Positions 61,440 to 64,000 of a DNA stretch of 64,000 nucleotides are shown here, in pieces. This stretch comes from Fasciolopsis buskii (taxonomy: Eukaryota > Platyhelminthes > Trematoda > Plagiorchiida > Fasciolidae), in the NCBI GenBank assembly GCA_008360955.1, contig LUCM01000101.1:343075-407074 (forward strand), written 5' to 3'. The translations under genes were made by a program, and so were the position numbers. The notes beneath the pieces are model-generated. The model was not told where the DNA came from, searched no databases, and worked only from the letters and a program-made list of their open reading frames with translations. How positions within the stretch are numbered: position 1 is the first letter of the stretch; the number at the start of each line of letters is the position of its first letter.

Positions 61440-61928
61440 GTGAAAATTCTAGGACAAACCACCCACTGTCGATCGAGCTCACGCAACCACTCGCATATTT
61501 GTCATCTGATTTTAGATAATTCGCCTTCAGTTTTATCAAAGTGCACAGACGCATGTGGAACCCCATTGCGCAACGTTCTTATCGACATTGTTCGAGGCCT
61601 CGAGGGTTGTACAACAAAATGCCCAAAACGGATCATCAAATGGCGTGCGTACACCTCTATGCATGTTACTACGGTATGTACAAAAGGTTGGGCCAAGACA
61701 GAATTATCAAACGTGTCGCAGAAAGCGAATATCCCGGCGAGATACCACGAACGAAACAAAGTGTTCGTCGGTGTACACGGTTTATCCAGAAGAAATTCAC
61801 TAGTGGTTTGCGTGTCGTTTGATGTTTTATCATGCAGACCAAATGATTTGATGCAAAAAATCGGCAAAAGAAACTGCTCACCGGAATATGGCATGAAACT
61901 CAACCTCCACTTGATACTGGTCCACTAG
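61440..61928. other. Stop-poor, CpG-containing block open in several frames
   Basis: A plus frame of 162 codons (61440-61928), two further plus frames (61541-61822, 61555-61803) and two minus frames (61502-61903 of 133 codons, 61669-61881) are all open across the same 400-base core. The minus 133-codon frame has the most protein-like mix (RFGHFVVQPSRPRTMSIRTL, then HFDKTEGELSKIR). The plus 162-codon frame contains a cluster of cysteines (KCTDACG, GCTTKC). CpG is more frequent here than in the flanks, which would fit a coding or retrotransposon-derived origin. I cannot say which strand is real and recognise no reverse-transcriptase, integrase or zinc-knuckle motif. Confidence 0.35.
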
Positions 61929-63195
61929 CGAGTAGGAAAGAACAATTCAATCAAACATATGAAACAGGAAATATCAGACAAATAATTTTACATGTCGTAG
62001 GTTCAGCTATTTCGAAGAAATAAAATTATCTAGCTAATGAGAATAGTAAAGTGTTTGGTAGCATTTAAATCGGTGTATATATATACATATGTGTATAAAC
62101 AGGATCAACTGAACCGTGTTACATCAATGTCAGATATTTAGTTTGGTTAGAAATGACCTTCAAATTTTATTTTCAGATTTGGACAAAGCTCGTGGAAATC
62201 TTAGCCACTAAACGACCTTAACCATCGAAATCCCAGGGGCAAGTAAATGAACCCGTCAAAACCACTTGCTGAACGGTCGACTAAAGTAAAACTCGAAATG
62301 TGACTCAATTACCTAAAAAATATCACCTCCGGACAAGAATGATTTAGAGCTGATGTTAAAATCGCTTGACTCATAAAATTTATTTTGCTCACCACCTGAT
62401 TGTATGAGTGATGATTCCAGTGAAGAATCACACTGATTCCTAAATGAAACGATCGTCCATACACATACCCACACACATCACCACCACGACCACCATCGAT
62501 TAATCACTCGAGATAATAGGGCCGAAACCAACTACCAACTGCAATCACGACTAGGAGAGTACTAGGTACGCATGCACCGTGAGCGGTAATAACCCTGAAC
62601 TTCTCGGGCACTTGTCGCTTACAATCCCTATATGTCCACGTACCTGATATTCCAGTCTCTTTGTGCAATCTTTCAAACTGTTGCAGACAAGAGCATGATT
62701 TGAGAAATGTTTTCGGAACTTCATCTAATCGATTAGTCAGGCGGGAAATTTATTTTGTCTATTTTATTCCAGGGACCTGCATGACTAAAACAGAGTTCCA
62801 GGTACGCCATTCGAATTAGCAGTAGTTTTCTTTAAAATCCGTTAAATAACCAGGTGATAGCAAACGTTCCTCTGGTCCAAGCTACTGGAACGTTTGAATG
62901 CCAAAACCATTACCCATAAAGGACTTAAAATTGTATAATAAAGAAAGGAAGGGTCAAAATAAAAACTTAAATCGAGTTATTTTTTGCTGTTCAAAAACAC
63001 ATGGAGAATCTGCATACGACACTATACGTTGCCTTTCTACCAGTGCTCATCCACACTTTGTAGTAGAAGGTTGACTCTGAAGCACGCTGCTTGTAAATAG
63101 ACCTGATCTATTAACGCACCCTGCGCGATTTATATCCGAACAGTGAGCAGGTCACATCACTGTCGACATTTTAAGATTCAGTTAAATCTAAGTTG
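61929..63195. other. No supported gene; weak simple sequence
   Basis: A CA/ACC-rich low-complexity stretch lies at about 62459-62500. A TA-rich run lies near 62074-62090. No ORF of note. Confidence 0.45.
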
Positions 63196-63956
63196 TCAAA
63201 AGCCGCATTTTAAAGTAGGAAAACGAATTTCATATGGCCAATGAGTGCCCATACAGACGAAAGGTTTCGCCGCCAAATATTGCTTGCCATTCAGTATGAC
63301 AATGTCACTTATGGCACTATTGAGGAGGAACGACAAACCGTTTGCCAAGTAAAATGCGGTTGTAAAATTGGCTCTTAGGCGTATTGAGCCGAATGCGTTG
63401 GGAAAGTAGACAAACAACCGACAAAACCGGTTGGCAGATTTTACCGGCTCGGGCGAGACCTTACGACTGCTGTCCCGCGCACTGGCTGGGCCATGCAAAG
63501 TAGTATACGGTAACGCAAAACTATTCAAAAAAGATGTCCAAACAAAATGCAAGACACTTGTAAGCAGATCAAGGGTAATTAGCGCTTGCGTCACTCAAGA
63601 CTTGGGAACGGAAGTATCAACCAAATGGTCAGCATTAAAACGAAGTTTCATAAAATTTTTCAATAATCGGAATTTAATTCATAAAATGCCGGGAACGCAG
63701 AACAGTTTCTTCCTGAAATCTTTCTTCGCGCATTTGCATGCACAGGTTATTCGATATGACGTCAACAATGCAGCCTACTCAAAAGAGTTCAGTGCTGGAT
63801 TCACATATTTTGGGTGTAATGACAGAGCAATGAAATATATACATAGCAACTCAACAGCAAATTACGAGAGTAACAGTTTATTAGAAAAGATTGATCTTGA
63901 GAGGTTCAAAGACGGGACGAGAAAAAATAGATACGAGATACAAGAAAGAGACTGAG
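63196..63956. other. Stop-poor block with the longest open frame of the window
   Basis: A plus frame at 63431-63956 is open for 174 codons (from a TTG; TGA at 63954-63956 region), starting ADFTGSGETLRLLSRALAGP and becoming asparagine/serine-rich near its end. A minus frame at 63594-63196 is open for 132 codons, with hydrophobic stretches (LLTSVLHFVWTSFLNSFALP, then FYLANGLSFLLNSAISDIVI) and PYEIRF near its end. Their overlap (63431-63594) is locally CpG-rich. No domain is recognised on either strand. One may be a coding exon. Confidence 0.3.
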
Positions 63957-64000
63957 CAAAACAGTTGGCGGTTGGACTGATTAATTCTTGCGGCCATGGT

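Noticed and set aside
1..64000. Reverse transcriptase, transposase or integrase motifs
   Set aside because: I looked for catalytic-motif strings of the usual types in the open frames and found none; the elements present are non-autonomous.
1..64000. Spliced-leader, 5S, U6 or rRNA genes
   Set aside because: No stretch matched the conserved parts I know of these RNAs.

Overview
The window looks like non-coding or intron-rich DNA from an AT-rich eukaryotic nuclear genome, most likely a parasitic flatworm (digenean fluke). I see no operons, ribosome binding sites, rRNA or bacterial gene density. The longest open frame is only about 174 codons, stops are frequent on both strands, and simple repeats and tRNA-derived fossils are scattered throughout. 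The fluke assignment is an inference. It rests mainly on a tRNA-derived SINE carrying a type I hammerhead ribozyme, the architecture known from the schistosome S-alpha repeats, together with Penelope-like (PLE) terminal fragments. No gene could be assigned to a named family.

Layout. 1-13 kb: mostly featureless, with a PLE-terminus fragment near 3.0 kb, two hammerhead-like relics near 9.1 and 9.4 kb and a simple-repeat cluster near 10.6-11.1 kb. 13-21 kb: two short PLE-type insertions (13.4 and 20.2 kb), each with a recognisable target-site duplication, and a small open frame at 16.7 kb. 21-30 kb: a SINE fragment (21.2 kb), a candidate exon (22.6 kb), a tRNA-like fossil (23.0 kb) and an AT microsatellite. 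30.2-31.3 kb: the centre of the window, a composite of two head-to-tail SINE units plus one inverted unit, bounded by one 14-bp near-perfect duplication. Two of the three hammerhead cores are complete. 31-44 kb: mostly featureless, with weak exon candidates. 44.15-44.49 kb: a PLE insertion folded into a perfect 107-bp palindrome inside an exact 12-13-bp target-site duplication. 44.6-64 kb: several candidate exons with plausible splice acceptors (44.6, 52.5, 57.6, 61.2 kb), a possible small secreted peptide on the minus strand (49.3 kb), more tRNA-derived fossils and two stop-poor blocks near the right end (61.4-61.9 and 63.2-63.96 kb).

The well-supported content is mobile: self-cleaving-ribozyme SINEs and foldback PLE termini, each defined by internal repeats and flanking duplications that can be read directly. 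The protein-coding calls are low-confidence exon candidates based on an open frame plus splice or start context. They may belong to one or more large multi-exon genes, but no two could be joined with confidence.
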